A stretch of 64,000 nucleotides of DNA from Rhyzopertha dominica (GCA_025024175.1 QCXZ01000086.1:14784245-14848244); one strand, 5' to 3'. Counted from the first letter of the stretch, positions 11,293 to 22,311 are shown. Notes: generated by a model from the sequence alone, not told the origin. Numbers and translations are program-made.

Positions 11293-11415
11293 GAGGTAAT
11301 GCTCAATCTTCGGTACGTTAAAATTCCACCACTGCATATGAGAGAGATGGCCAGACCTGACCAGTGTTGGCCGTGGTGGAAACTCCAACACGCACCGAAG
11401 ATTGAGCATTACCTC
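11293..11415. mobile_element. 123-bp MITE with long terminal inverted repeats (copy 1)
   Basis: The left end GAGGTAATGCTCAATCTTCG is mirrored by the right end, whose reverse complement begins with the same 20 bases. A subterminal TTCCACCAC/GTGGTGGAA pair also matches. It lies inside the nested hAT. A second copy is at 47915-48045. There is no coding sequence, and the target duplication is unclear (flanks ATT / ATC), so the superfamily is unassigned. Confidence 0.85.
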
Positions 11416-11539
11416 ATCATCTGAAACCTTTGGTTTTCGCGCGAAATGAAAATAATTCTGATTGTTTAGAAGATCATTATTTACGAAACACCGCGGGCAG
11501 CAAAGAGGATGCTTGCGGGCCGCGGCTTGCCGACCCCTG

Positions 11540-11547
11540 CTCTAGAG
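11540..11547. repeat. Target-site duplication (right) of the nested hAT
   Basis: Exact copy of CTCTAGAG at 8900-8907. Confidence 0.95.
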
Positions 11548-12755
11548 CACTTATGAAAATATCTGCTGCTCATTTAAATCCAAATTCCATTTCAAAAACT
11601 GAACTGTAGACTTGCACTACAGGTCTTTAGCCGAGCAGTTGGTACTACCATGTTAACCTGTCTGGCTACTGGTGAACTTAATACCAAAACTGCTAAAAAT
11701 ACTGCAGATTTTGTCATGGAAATGGACAAATTATTTGACGTCCTTAACAGTAGATCGTTATTTAGCAGCAATCCTTACCGATCAGCGTTACACGAAAACA
11801 ATAAACTAGCCCGATTAGTACTGACAAATGGATTGCAAATATTTTCCCAAATACAGACAGTAGACTGGCAAGGAAAAGTATCTAGACCTCCCTGCTTTGA
11901 CGGCATGATCATGTCTATTTCTGCTATTTTGAAGCTATTTGAAAAACAATCAAAATGCGATTGCCAATTTCTACTAACATCACGTTTAAATCAGGACGTA
12001 ATTGAAAACTTTTTTCAATAATAAGGCAGAAAGGAGGTTATAATAAAAATCCCTCGGTAAAGATGTTTCGCACTCTATTTCGAACACATACACTTACAAA
12101 CCTGTTACAACCACCAGCAGAAGCTAACTGCGAACCGGATGATGATATTTATTTAAATACAATAAGTACAGGTAGTAGTTCCAGCTTACGAGATTCGTCA
12201 GCAATGCAATTTACCGAGGAGCAGCCATATGAGGAAACAAGTTCATCATCTGGTTCTTTTTCTTCAGAAGACATTAATACTTCTACAGAAGCCACACTAG
12301 AAGAATGCTCTAATGTGTATGTAGCAGGGTATTTGGCAAAAAAGTTTTTAGAAGAGTATGTCTTGCAAGATAGTATACTTCAGGATAGGACACAGCTTCT
12401 GCTGTTAAACAGAACTTATGCTAATTTGTAGGAGCAGGCTACTGGTTTACAAGCACCAACTCCAATTTTAACTCAAGTGTGCAAAAAGGTGCTTAAAATT
12501 TCTTCGGTAAAGTTTTCCATATTAAAATATAAAACGAATCTTCGTCAGATACTGATTAAAATATGTGTTAAAATGATTAACAGAACTTTTAAAGATACAT
12601 TTTTAATTGATGAAAGTACAGAATGTGGAAAACACAGAAGTATCGTGGAAAGGTTAATTGTACTGAGGCTATACAAAGAGTGTAAATGGACGAAAATTGA
12701 TCAAAAGAAGAGCGCGAAGCCACTCCCTAAATTAAAAATTTTGCAAAATCTGTAA
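11540..12755 (+). pseudogene. P-element/THAP9-like transposase, 3' portion (third catalytic motif and C-terminus)
   Basis: Directly after the hAT insertion the frame continues as LMKISAAHLNPNSISK, then breaks (TAG and frameshift near 11605-11650). The 11650-12021 frame contains RPPCFDG and SRLNQDVIENFFQ, the motif with the third catalytic acidic residue (Glu codon at 12004) of P-type transposases. After another frameshift (12020-12063), FRTLFRTHTLTNLLQPP, ANCEPDDD and VYVAGYLAKKFLEEY follow. A TAG at 12429-12431 precedes the last conserved segment (12432-12755; TECGKHRSIVERLIVLRLYK). All three catalytic motif blocks of the family are therefore recognisable across the two halves, but the gene has several stops and frameshifts. 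Confidence 0.85.
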
Positions 12756-14292
12756 ATATTAAGCTTAATATTTGATTTTTGTTTTATATATTGTTTTTAT
12801 GTTTTTTGTTCCATTATCAATTAAATATTAGTTTCTCATTTATAATATAACAATATAGAAGGAATAATTTTATATTTATATATAAAATTATATTTCCCAT
12901 TGTGTTTAGAATTATTCAATATAATTTTTATTTCCAGAGCAATAGCGAATGAATACTTATTCCACTGAGAGTAAAGTCAGTGCTTTTGTATGCGACTGAA
13001 TACCTTTTATATGCTTTTACATGTTTTACTTGCTTACAAAAGCATCACCTTGTCTGAATATACTTAAATTAGGCATTCAATAATATGTAAGGCGTCAAAC
13101 TAATTCACTGAACATCAAAATATTTTTAAACTATAGGAATAACGTTTGTGTGCCAAAAAACTGTCTTTCACTGCTTGTTTCTGAGGTAAGTTTATAAAAC
13201 CGTCAAATTTCCTTTTATGTATACCTATGGATTTGAAAATATCACGTACTTCAATTGAAGTTTCTAACTCGTTATTATGAAATATTATCTTGTCAGTAGT
13301 AAAACTCTGTCGGTCTTAAGAAAATAACGTATATTATATATTAAATACACGTTTCTTATTTTTTTAATAGAAAAAAGGAAAATTTTTACCTACTTGAAAT
13401 TCCGTACTTTTATTAAAAAGAGCAGTTTTATATTGAGTGCATCACGAAGTTAAAAGGCCTAGAAGGGAAGTTAGTGTATTTTTTAATAATTTGTAATTTA
13501 ATGTAACAATTGTAACTTTAAAGTGCGAATAATTACTTTGAAGAGACAATTCCCAGTTTGAAACGGCAATTGCATCGCCTGTATAACTTACGTGCGNATT
13601 ATCACTTTAAAGTGACAGTACACGACTTGATCATAAATTTCAACGCANCTGCAAGAAACCCATCAGCGGTAAAAAAATATAAAGGGTGTCTTCGAAATAC
13701 ACCAACAACGTTGTAGAGCTGATAGAAAATGCAATTTTAAAAACTTTTTTCGAATAAAAAAATGCAAAAACGCTGTTTTTGATATACAGGGTGTTGAAAC
13801 TGAATTTTAAAAATGATATATTAAGACTGTTCATGAACTATAAAAGATATCAATTTCGCATTTGGTGGGAATCATAAAGGCATAATGTTACGGTTATTTT
13901 GTTCATTAGGATTCAATTTCATGATATTGGCTTCAGCGTCTGTTTTTGCGGTCTTCTTTCACCTACCTTGGCTCTTTTTTTGCATTCGCTTATCGCTTGG
14001 TCGTACGCCGATTTCGGCAGTTTATGGGCAGATCTAGTGAAGCTGACTTGGTAAAGCCGATTTAGGGATTGCAAGTGCTTCTATTTTTCCGTTCAAGTTT
14101 GGAGTACTTCTGTAGTTATAGTAGTTGGATTTTGCTGAATGGAATTTCACTCAATTGTGGATTTGAAAATCTGCTCATAACTCGACTAACCAGCCGTATT
14201 CGTCTAAAGCGGCGTTGCCCTCTATACGAGGTAAGTTCAAAAGGTTGTGCGCTTCGATGTAACGAGTGCATTATTTACACGCTTGTCGGGTT
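12756..14292. other. AT-rich region with no recognisable gene
   Basis: It presumably includes the 3' end of the P-element-like transposon, although no terminal repeat was found. Around 13730-13830 lies a segment (GATATACAGGGTGTTGAA and flanks) that resembles sequence at 16470-16510, pointing to a dispersed repeat family shared with the twin elements further right. Open frames here are short and not protein-like. Confidence 0.4.
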
Positions 14293-14376
14293 TCAAGTAC
14301 TGACGTATTTACATCCAGATTCAAGTACCGACGTATTTACATCCAGATTCAAGTAGTGACGTATTTACGTCAATAT
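14293..14376. repeat. Three tandem 28-bp repeats
   Basis: Units start at 14293, 14321 and 14349, each of the form TCAAGTAnnGACGTATTTAC followed by 8 bases. The first two differ at one position and the third is more diverged. Units 1 and 3 contain TGACGTA, a CRE/ATF-like core. Regulatory meaning is speculative. Confidence 0.85.
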
Positions 14377-15593
14377 AGAAGCACCCACGTCGTTTCACGT
14401 ATTCCATACGGACGTGAACATTCTCCAGTGCCAGTTAGTAAATTTCCAGTGCACAGCTCGATTGGGAAGTTCCTGTTTCCGAGACTGCATCACAGAGCAT
14501 CTTGACTGCACCTGGTAGCGACGACATTCGTGGTACTTACCTGATTTGGGCCATCTTCACGAAACGTACTCGTCGTGGATTAAACAGCTAAGTCTAGCTA
14601 TAGATACGTTATATTTAATACTGCTGTTACGTGCGATTGGTCCTTATTTTTTTTTGCGTAGCTAAATTGAATTTATTGATGCAAAGTTTCATTACCTCGG
14701 TGTTTGATATTAAAGTATTACATTATTTTTTTCATTCATTGCCTAATTATCTCGTTTCTTAATTCGTAACCCGTTTCGTTTGACATGCATAGATATACAT
14801 AAATACTGTTCTTGGTTTTGTGAAACCGATATATGTACATATATGGAGGGGATTAGAATTCATTTTTGTTGCATTTATGGTGATTTATGTTACGAAATAC
14901 TTTAACTTCAGTATGTTTATTGCTCTTTAAATTACTTTCTGTATTTATTGAATTTAATATATGTTTCGTGGAGCTTCCGTTATCTTTTGTTTTACTTATA
15001 GCGCCATTAACTAGTTTTTGAGCACATTGAATAGGTGATCCAGTTTGTAAAGCAACCATCTTTCGTGATTTGATGCTTTGTGTTGCGTTCGGTGGAGATA
15101 TTTTAAATCACGTGGCGCCTGTTTCTTTCGTTTATCTTCTAAATATTAATGGGTATTTTAATTGTTGCACTTAAAACCCACACCCCACACCGACTGTGCT
15201 AGCGGCCACCGGAACCAATCCCGGTTGTTCTCTGTTATATCATAACAATAAGGTACAATAAAAAAAGTAATCGGTAAGTTTCTAAAGCACCAGTGGCATG
15301 CGCTAGGGTAATGCACACCCCTCCACCCTTTTTAATAGAACTTTTAGGTCTGTGGATTTTTAGACAAAGCTAATAAACTCTTGTATTCTCTAACCAATTT
15401 TAAATAAAACATGTCTCTTTGAAGTTTTAAAACGACTCATTCGCCCTTAAAAATTGATATTTTGATTGAAAAGCACTACACCACTATTATTTTGTGAAAT
15501 CGCAAAACTGTTATTGAAGCTGACAACGCTTGAAAAGCGATAAAAATGCCATTTAAAAAAATTCGAATAAAAAATTTCAGAAAATGCTTTGTT
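14377..15593. other. No recognisable gene
   Basis: Only short, low-complexity or shadow frames occur. Around 15500-15590 the sequence resembles 13700-13780, suggesting the same dispersed repeat family as that adjoining the twin elements. Confidence 0.3.
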
Positions 15594-16443
15594 ACTTCCA
15601 CATGCAACAAATGGGAAGCATTGTATCGCGAAAAAAATTTTCAAAAATTTTTATTTGCTCATTCGCTTTAAAATGGTCGAAAACGCAAAAAAACAAAATT
15701 TGAGCAAAAAAATTCTTGTCTGTGTGTCTGTGGTATTGTTTGTGGACACGATAACTTTCGAAAGACAATATATACGAACTTGAAATTTGGCAAACGTATA
15801 AATCTCAACTACCCAAAGCGACCTATTGTTTGTGGGGTAAGTAGGATATCGGGAAGGGGGCAAAATAACTACCCTTTTTGCAATTTTTTATTTTTTTATA
15901 TATTTTTTCGTTTTAGTATGTCATTAGTAGTATAACTGCGAGTATTATTAGTTGTTATAAATTTTCGGTAGAGCAAACTGTTTAGAAGAGCAAAAAGCAA
16001 AAAAGCGTCACTTAAAGAATACGATTTTTCCTAAATATCTCCGAATATATTTAATATATTCAAAAAATGAAAATACCATCAGATAGGAAATAAAATTTCT
16101 CACAAAAACTGTCTTAAAAAAATTATCCAAAATTTTGACATTTTTGAAATATTTCCAAAAAACCTATTTTGGACCCTGCTCGTACGATTTTTTTTAAATT
16201 TTAGTATTATATAGAAAATCAAATTTCTGAACAGAAAGCGCTCTTGTATTTTTTTGTTAAGTTAATAATTTTCGAGTTATTTGGAAAAACCGATTTAAAA
16301 AATGTATATATTTTTGCTAATATCACGAGGACCGTTTGTCTTAAAAAAATGTGTAGAGAAAGAAATGCTCAAAACATCACTACTAATCGTATAGTATAAG
16401 AAATAAAAATGTAAATGTCATTTTGACAATTGGATGTGGAAGT
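15594..16443. mobile_element. ~850-bp inverted-repeat element, copy 1 of a tandem pair
   Basis: The left end ACTTCCACATGCAA and the right end TTGGATGTGGAAGT form a 14-bp near-perfect terminal inverted repeat. The interior matches copy 2 (16795-17632) in order over its whole length, including GGACACGATAACTTTCGAAA, GAGCGACCTATTGTTT-like and CCGAATATATTTAATATATT segments. It has no credible ORF, so it is non-autonomous. Homology between the copies extends about 25 bp beyond the right end (ATTGATTCAATTTGCAGCG). Confidence 0.7.
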
Positions 16444-16794
16444 ATTGATTCAATTTGCAGCGGTTTTTTTGATATACAAGGTGTTGAAGTTGAATTTAAA
16501 AAATGATCAAACAGACATGTTTTATTTAGAATTGATTACAGATTACAAAATTCTATTAGTTATAAAGAGTGTGCTTACATGTGGATCGATATTTCATTGT
16601 ACTATTTAAAAATAGGAATAGTATGAATTGTGTAGAATTAAAAGAAGAAATAAACGCAAAACGTTTGTGGTCTATGATCTTGAAAATTTCTAAACTGTCT
16701 TCAGCAAATCAATTGATAAGTGGGGAGCAATGCAGGATATGTCAAGAGAGCATTCACAAAAATTTTACAACATTGGCTCCTGTGCCACTTAATT
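16444..16794. other. Spacer between the twin elements
   Basis: Contains TTTGATATACAAGGTGTTGAA, matching the repeat piece near 13785, and no credible gene. Confidence 0.4.
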
Positions 16795-17632
16795 ACTTCC
16801 ACATCCAACGGATAAGTATTGTATCGCTAAAAAAAATTTCAGAAATTTTATTTGCTTATTCGCTTTAAAATGGTCGAAAACGTAAAAAGAAACAAAATTT
16901 GAGCAAAAAAAATATCTTGTCTGTGTGTTTGTGGTTTTGTTTGTGGACACGATAACTTTCGAAAGACTGAATATCTGAACTTGTATAAATGTATACATCT
17001 CAACTACCCAGAGCGACCTATTGTTTTTGGGGTAAGTAGGGTATCGGGAAGGGGGGTAACTACCCTTTTTGCAAATTTTTATTTTTTCTATTTTTTTTTT
17101 CATTTTAGTATGTGATTAGTAGTATAACTGCGAGTATTATTCGCCCTTATAAATTTTCGGTGCAGCAAATTGTTTAGAAGATATTAGCAAAAAAGCGTCA
17201 CTTAAAGAAAACGGATTTTCCTAAATATCTCCGAATATATTTAATATATTCAAAAAATGAAAATACCATCAGATAGGAAATAAAATTTCTCATAAAAAGT
17301 GTCTTAGACAATTTATCCAAAATTTTGACATTTTTGAAATATTTCCAAAAAAACTTATTTCGGACCCTGTTCGTACGTTTTTTTTTAAATTTTGGTATTA
17401 TAGAAAATCAAATTTCTGATCGGAAAGGACCTGTAATTTTTTTGTTAAAGTTAATACTTTTCGAGTTATTTGGAAAAACCGATTTTAAAAATTCATGTAT
17501 TTTTGCTAATATCACGAGGACCGTTTGTCTTAGAAAAAATGTGTAGAGAAAAAATGCTCAAAACCTGATTACTAATCGTATAGTATAAGAAATAAAAACG
17601 GAAATGTCATTTTGACAATTGGATGTGGAAGT
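16795..17632. mobile_element. ~840-bp inverted-repeat element, copy 2 of a tandem pair
   Basis: The left end is ACTTCCACATCCAA and the right end is its reverse complement, a perfect 14-bp inverted repeat. It is collinear with 15594-16443 at roughly 1.2-kb offset, with small indels. The better-preserved ends suggest this copy best represents the family. No transposase is encoded. Confidence 0.7.
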
Positions 17633-17999
17633 ATTGATTCAATTTGCAGCGTTTTTTTTAAGTTGTATCAAAAAAAGAGAACCTAGCTAATTTCGTATTG
17701 CATTTGTACACCGAACCTCTTTTACGGCAATATTTTTATTTTTATGTAGTTTGGTGTTTTTGCGACAGATGAGATTGCCGCCTAGTGGTCTGTTTATATG
17801 TTGATATTAGCCGGCAACCGCGAGCCAACGATCTTTTTCGCAATCACAACGAAAGATGCAATCGGGACATGTACCGTGTATTACTGTTGTGTAATAATCC
17901 GCAAACGGAGCCACTTTCTTGCGCTTGTGTTATGAATCTACCAACCGTCAAACTTAACGCGGGGCAAGGGGATTGTGATCCATACGCCCATGGGTGGTT
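17633..17999. other. No recognisable gene
   Basis: A slightly GC-richer patch (17800-18000) has an open frame of about 74 codons with no motif. Nothing further can be supported. Confidence 0.3.
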
Positions 18000-19188
18000 A
18001 GCACTCTAGTTATACTCAATGATAGTACTCTCTGGAACCAAATATTTCTAGTTAAAAATAGTAGAGAGCCGGCTGTAACGCTAAAAAAATCCACAAAAAA
18101 TCTATAATAATTCAAGGTGTTTATTTCTACTGAAGAATACTGTACAGAATCCAAAACATGAAGTTTTATATCCCACCGAATGCGTGTATGATGTGTAGAA
18201 GACGAAAAGGAAGCGAAAAGCCATCGGAAGAAATAAAAGAATACCCCGTCTATATAATTCAAGACTTTTTTTTTCTTCCTGGAGAATGCTCTCTAGAACT
18301 GAGGTATCACAAGTGCGTATCCTACCGATTCCAAGCGTGTTATGCATGATCCTCGCTGCAAAGGGAGAAGAAGAAGACGAAGAAGAAACAAAAAACCATC
18401 AGAAGAGGTAGAAACCTACCTCTTCAATACAATTCTGCATCTTGTTTGTTTATTTGTACTGCAGAATGCTAGATAAATATACTAGAAAGCTCGCTGTAAT
18501 ACTACAAGGAAGCAGAAAGTCATCAATACTGTGCCTACGTTGTGCTTAATATTGCATCTACAAAAAATAGGTTGAGGGTGTTGTTTATTTCTATTAAAGA
18601 ATACTGTCTAGAATCCCACCGAATGCGTGCTTGCTGTTTATGATTTCCAGTATAGAAGGCGAGAAGGAAGCGAAAAGCCATGATTGATCTACGACCAGAA
18701 GAGATAAAGAGTACGCCTTGTATATAATTGCTCATTCGCACTAGAGAATACCCTCTAGAGCCGATAGATCGTAAGTTCTTTTTCCACCGAATGCAAATAT
18801 GTTATGTAAAATTTCGTGTGCAAAAGGAGAAGAAGAGATGACAGAGAGACGGAAAGCCATGAGTGATGTGCCTTCAGAAGTAGAAGACTACCCTTCAACA
18901 TAATTCAGCATCTTTTTTTTAATTTCTACTACAGAATACTCCCTGGAAGCAAAGATTCCAAATAAAGAAAGCCCTGAGAGATGTGCCACCAAAGCAGACA
19001 GAAATATACCCTTCAATATTATTATACATCGTTCACACGTCTGACAAAAAATACTCTGGAACCCAAATATTATAGTTTTATATCCCACTGAATGCATGCG
19101 TGCTGTGTATACTTCCCCGTATAGAAGACGAGAAATAAGCGAAAAGTAAAAGGAGGCGAAATAGAAAAAGAAGCAAGTAGCCATCAAT
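18000..19188. repeat. Degenerate ~190-bp repeats (S-type), first field
   Basis: About six diverged units repeat the order: pyrimidine-rich TTTATTTCTACT(A/G)(A/C)AG, AATACTCTCTGGAACC-like, (A/G)GATCGTAAGTTT-like, ATCCCACCGAATGCATGCGTG, GTAGAAGACGAGAAGGAAGC, AAAAGCCATCAGTGATGTGCC, then CCTTCAATATAATTCAGCATC. The same unit recurs at 20466-20640, 53151-54010, 55440-56060 and 63500-63990. Some units keep an intact GATCGTAAGT (for example near 18760). No protein-like frame is present. Confidence 0.75.
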
Positions 19189-20465
19189 CAGTAGCGGATC
19201 CAGGGGGGGGGGGCTAAGGGGCTCAAGCCCCCCCACCCCCAAAAAAAAGCTCTGGATCCACACCTGACAAATCCCAAACTTAATATTACCTTACTTTCTC
19301 AGTACAACATTACAACTACAGTACATTCTTTATTACCTGTCCTTACTTGATTCACTAGTAGGTATAATATTTTTCAAATTTGTATTTCTATAAGAAAGCG
19401 TCAAGTTTTTAAACCGCGCGCCACCGACACACAGCGCGCGCGCTCTTTCTGTATAGCATCTGCTCATACTCGTGTTGTCGTGTCGTGCCAATGCCAACTG
19501 TCAACAGTTGTGTATTAATTGTTAAGGCGGTGTGCTTTTGTTTGTTTTTGTGCAATATTGATTACAGTGGCATCTAAACGCAAACAAGATCTTCGTTCCT
19601 TTGTTACACTAAAAAAAAAGGAGGAAGAGGACGAGTCGAGCAAAATAAATGAACAAATATCACCAATGTCAGCGACTTATCATCGTCAGCTCAAAAGTTA
19701 TTCAGTTAGGTATATTCCTCTGATTATTTTGTATGTAGTTAAATAACTTCATTAAAACATAATTAGTCGATTTTGTTATTTTTATTCGGCTTTTTATCGA
19801 TTTCGTATTGGGGCAGTTGGGAAGTCGCTTTTCCAGAGCAGAGCATTCTTCAATTCTCGCCTTTTTACTCTTGCACCAAGTGCCATAGTCAAAGCAGAAA
19901 ACCCGACTTCGGTGGTGGCAGCTGCGCATGTTTAAAGCGGTGACTTGCCTCATCCTCTCTCGTTGTCGGGGAAATAACTCTTTGGAAGAAGGATTGGAGC
20001 ACCAGGGAACATCTCCCCCAAACAGCAGCGGAGGCGCATGAAAAAGCAAATCAGTTTCTCCCAAACATAAAAACCTTGTTACAAATTCTGGCGACGTTAC
20101 CAATGTCCACTTGTAGTGTAGAGCGCAGCTTCTCTGCACTAAAATTAAGAAATCGTACCTCCNTACGAGAATGACCGAAGACAGGTTGAACGGTTTGGCT
20201 GCCATGTACATTTACTGGGATATATCTGATAGCCTGCAACTTGTCGAAGTCATTGAAGAGTAAGCGAAAACTTATCGAGAAGATTAGATATGCGGTAAAT
20301 AATCAAAACAAAACTTTGTGTGCTTTTTAGTGTGTTAGTTTTTGCCATGATAAAGCCTACCCAAAATGGAAAAGTTGCATTATTTTTAAATTTCAACACT
20401 AAGCTGTTAAAATTAAGGTCCCGAGATTCAAGAAGTGTTTTATGCAAAACAACCCCGACAAAGCT
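19189..20465 (+). mobile_element. Internally deleted hAT element inserted in the S-type repeats
   Basis: It starts with CAGTAGCGGATCCAGG, a common hAT-type end, followed by a G-run and C-run and then GCTCTGGATCCACACCTG, which pairs with the start as a subterminal hairpin. It carries the two ends of a hAT transposase (next entry) but only about 1.3 kb, so most of the transposase is deleted. The base before the start is preceded by CCATCAAT, a possible 8-bp target duplication, but I did not find its partner. The right boundary is placed where S-type repeat sequence resumes. Confidence 0.6.
19567..20261 (+). pseudogene. Remnant hAT transposase (zinc-finger MYM-type 1-like group)
   Basis: The N-terminal piece ASKRKQDLRSFVTLKKKEEE (from about 19567) resembles the lysine-rich start of this hAT group. 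The C-terminal dimerisation motif ILATLPMSTCSVERSFSALK (about 20085-20150) is diagnostic for hAT transposases, and after a frameshift MTEDRLNGLAAMYIYWD continues it. The catalytic middle is missing or unrecognisable between about 19700 and 20040. Confidence 0.75.
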
Positions 20466-20786
20466 GAAATAATATAAAACAAATGCTTTTACATATTTTT
20501 ACTGAGATCGTAAGTTGATATCCCATCGAATGCATAGGTGGTAAGTATGTTTCAATGTGCATCTACATTCATATTTTGAATATGAAAATGTTTTGTTTCT
20601 TAAAAGATAAAGAAAATGCTGCCGGTTTTAATGCTGCAGAACAGCAGAANGCANTTAATGCATGCCGATAATTTCCATAAAATATTGTGCGGGTTTCTTA
20701 TGCTTTAAGGCAGATTGAGTATCTACTACACTACTTGCATTTAAGAAGTAAGACAGATGTAACTGTGATAAATTGCTCTATACATG
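20466..20786. repeat. Start of complex repeat block, copy A
   Basis: From AAAACAAATGCTTTTACATA on, the sequence parallels 55690 onward (copy B), including the ATGAAAATGTTTTGTTTCTT and AAATGCTGCCGGTTTTAATG stretches. Copy A lacks roughly 270 bp present in copy B (about 55890-56160), so it has a deletion at about 20665. Confidence 0.8.
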
Positions 20787-21927
20787 TGTAAGGGGTAATA
20801 AACGTTCGTTGATTAATAATTAATTAATTGCTGTTAATTAAATAAACATGGGACGTATTTGCATAAGAATACCAGTAAATAACATACCAAAACAAAGAAA
20901 TCCTATACACTCCCTCCACCTCGTTCATGACATCCAGAAAGTAATCAATCAGTGGCTTTTTATGGACCAAATGGAGTATTCGTTCACTCAGTAAATACCG
21001 GAAACAAACAGAACATCCTTTTACTGTACTGAATTGCACAACCAAATTTAGATAACTCACCGGGGGGCAACGATGCCCCCAGGCTAGTCACAAAATGTCT
21101 TCTCGCCTGGGCCCCCTTCTTCTTAAATCCAACTTTAGCCTAATTTCCTAGGTTATTAAACAAAAACAATAGTTTTCAACAACTACTAACTATTCTACCA
21201 AGCAGCCGCATCGGCAAGCGATAGCGCATGCATGTGAGTTTCTGACCATCACAAGGTCTCCTCAGAAGTGCCCATTCTGAGATCAACATCGAGGGTCATA
21301 CACTGCGATGCGTCAAGGGTTTATCCTTAACCNCAGGNACACCAGTTGCGTATCGGACATTAACTGGACCGACGGTATACCAAATACTATCGGTTCTCCC
21401 GTTGCTCGCAGGGCACCCAGATACCAGAATCATACAACAATCTCAAAAACTGTCCCAGTTTGGTAGCAACATAAAAACCTGACGTCAGGACTTTCAACAA
21501 CAAAAATGCTACCCTGTTAATGTCTCAAAGAGACAACAATCGAAATAATTTCAGTACTCACTACTTTAATACTTTAAATCCGGTTTAAATCCAATTGTCC
21601 ATCAACTCTGGTCTAGCCACAAAACAAAGGAACAATCACCACTCTGAATTAACCAACTAACACATTCCAGCATTCCAGTCATACTAATGTCGCGTTGCTC
21701 CGAAAAGGGTTTCGCCCAGAGGTTTCTTTCTTGTAAAGAAAACATAACTCATCTGAACTGTCGGTTCATTCTCGACTTAATAAACATATAGGCAAAATAA
21801 TCTTATAATCGAACTTTAAGTCAATATGGGTATAAATCAATAACGAAAATAAAATAAAATGGATATTAATAAAAGTAAATCTACTTATTAGAATAAAATT
21901 AAACAAGGGAAAAAATGTCGCCTTTCA
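20787..21927. mobile_element. Probable solo LTR (1,141 bp) inserted in copy A
   Basis: The interval starts TGTAAGGGG, ends CGCCTTTCA, and is flanked by CATG (20783-20786 and 21928-21931), consistent with a TG...CA LTR and a 4-bp target duplication. The uninterrupted counterpart in copy B (near 56300, ATACATGTGTATTTATAAAT) shows the pre-insertion sequence. No coding sequence or internal retroelement domain is present. The assignment to LTR retrotransposons rests on ends and duplication only. It could be another insertion type. Confidence 0.55.
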
Positions 21928-22049
21928 CATGTATATTTATAAATTAATATTTATTACTATCTATATATTTAATTCATTTTTGTAATAGGTTAATATAATG
22001 GGCTAATCTAACGATCCAACAACGTTTTTATTGTTTGTAGCCTTCATAA
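21928..22049. repeat. Copy A repeat block between the two insertions
   Basis: Matches copy B at about 56305-56425 almost base for base, ending in TTTGTAGCCTTCATAA, where the errantivirus is inserted. Confidence 0.85.
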
Positions 22050-22311
22050 TGTTACGATACAAGAATCTCCTGACGCATTCAAAATAGACGGATGCCAGGT
22101 CAAGCGTCCGAGTACCCTGACGTCAACCTGCTGATGCAGCATCTCCGGGCAACAGCCGTGAACACCGTTTGGCGATAACTCTACTATCAGCGTTCACAAG
22201 ATAAAGACCTTGTCCTTTATCAGTCATCTGTTGTGATAAGACTTTGTTCTTGTAACCAAATAGTAAATAAAAGTTTTTAAAAACGTATTTACCGATTCGT
22301 GGAACATAACT
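22050..22311 (+). repeat. 5' LTR of the errantivirus
   Basis: Begins TGTTACGATACAAG and ends GGAACATAACT. It differs from the 3' LTR by roughly eight substitutions and two short indels (one is a 6-base CTCTAC-like segment present only here), so the insertion is not very recent. The AATAAAAG near the end is a candidate polyadenylation signal. Confidence 0.9.

Larger units (their letters stand above)
8908..11539 (-). mobile_element. hAT DNA transposon (2,632 bp) nested in the P-element-like transposase gene
   Basis: The left end is CAGCGGTCGGCAACC, and the right end read inward is CAGGGGTCGGCAAGCC. These short imperfect terminal inverted repeats share CAG-GGTCGGCAA. The element is flanked by perfect 8-bp duplications CTCTAGAG. 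Removing the element plus one duplication rejoins the host transposase frame (SSRA-LMKIS), proving it inserted after the P-element-like gene. Its transposase lies on the minus strand and is broken. A MITE has inserted near its right end (11293-11415). Confidence 0.95.

Noticed and set aside
11137..11409. 90-codon minus-strand frame crossing the MITE
   Set aside because: It spans the inverted repeats of the MITE and the hAT end. Composition is explained by these and not by a protein.
14293..14376. Possible CRISPR-like array
   Set aside because: Units are contiguous 28-bp tandem repeats without spacers, in a eukaryotic context.
15651..15863. Cys/Val-rich frames around the GGACACGATAACTTTCGAAA stretch, repeated at 16789-17103
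   Set aside because: The frames differ between the twin elements and include shifts, so this is repeated non-coding DNA.
17785..18009. 74-codon plus-strand frame
   Set aside because: No domain, no splice structure, and no evidence of conservation.
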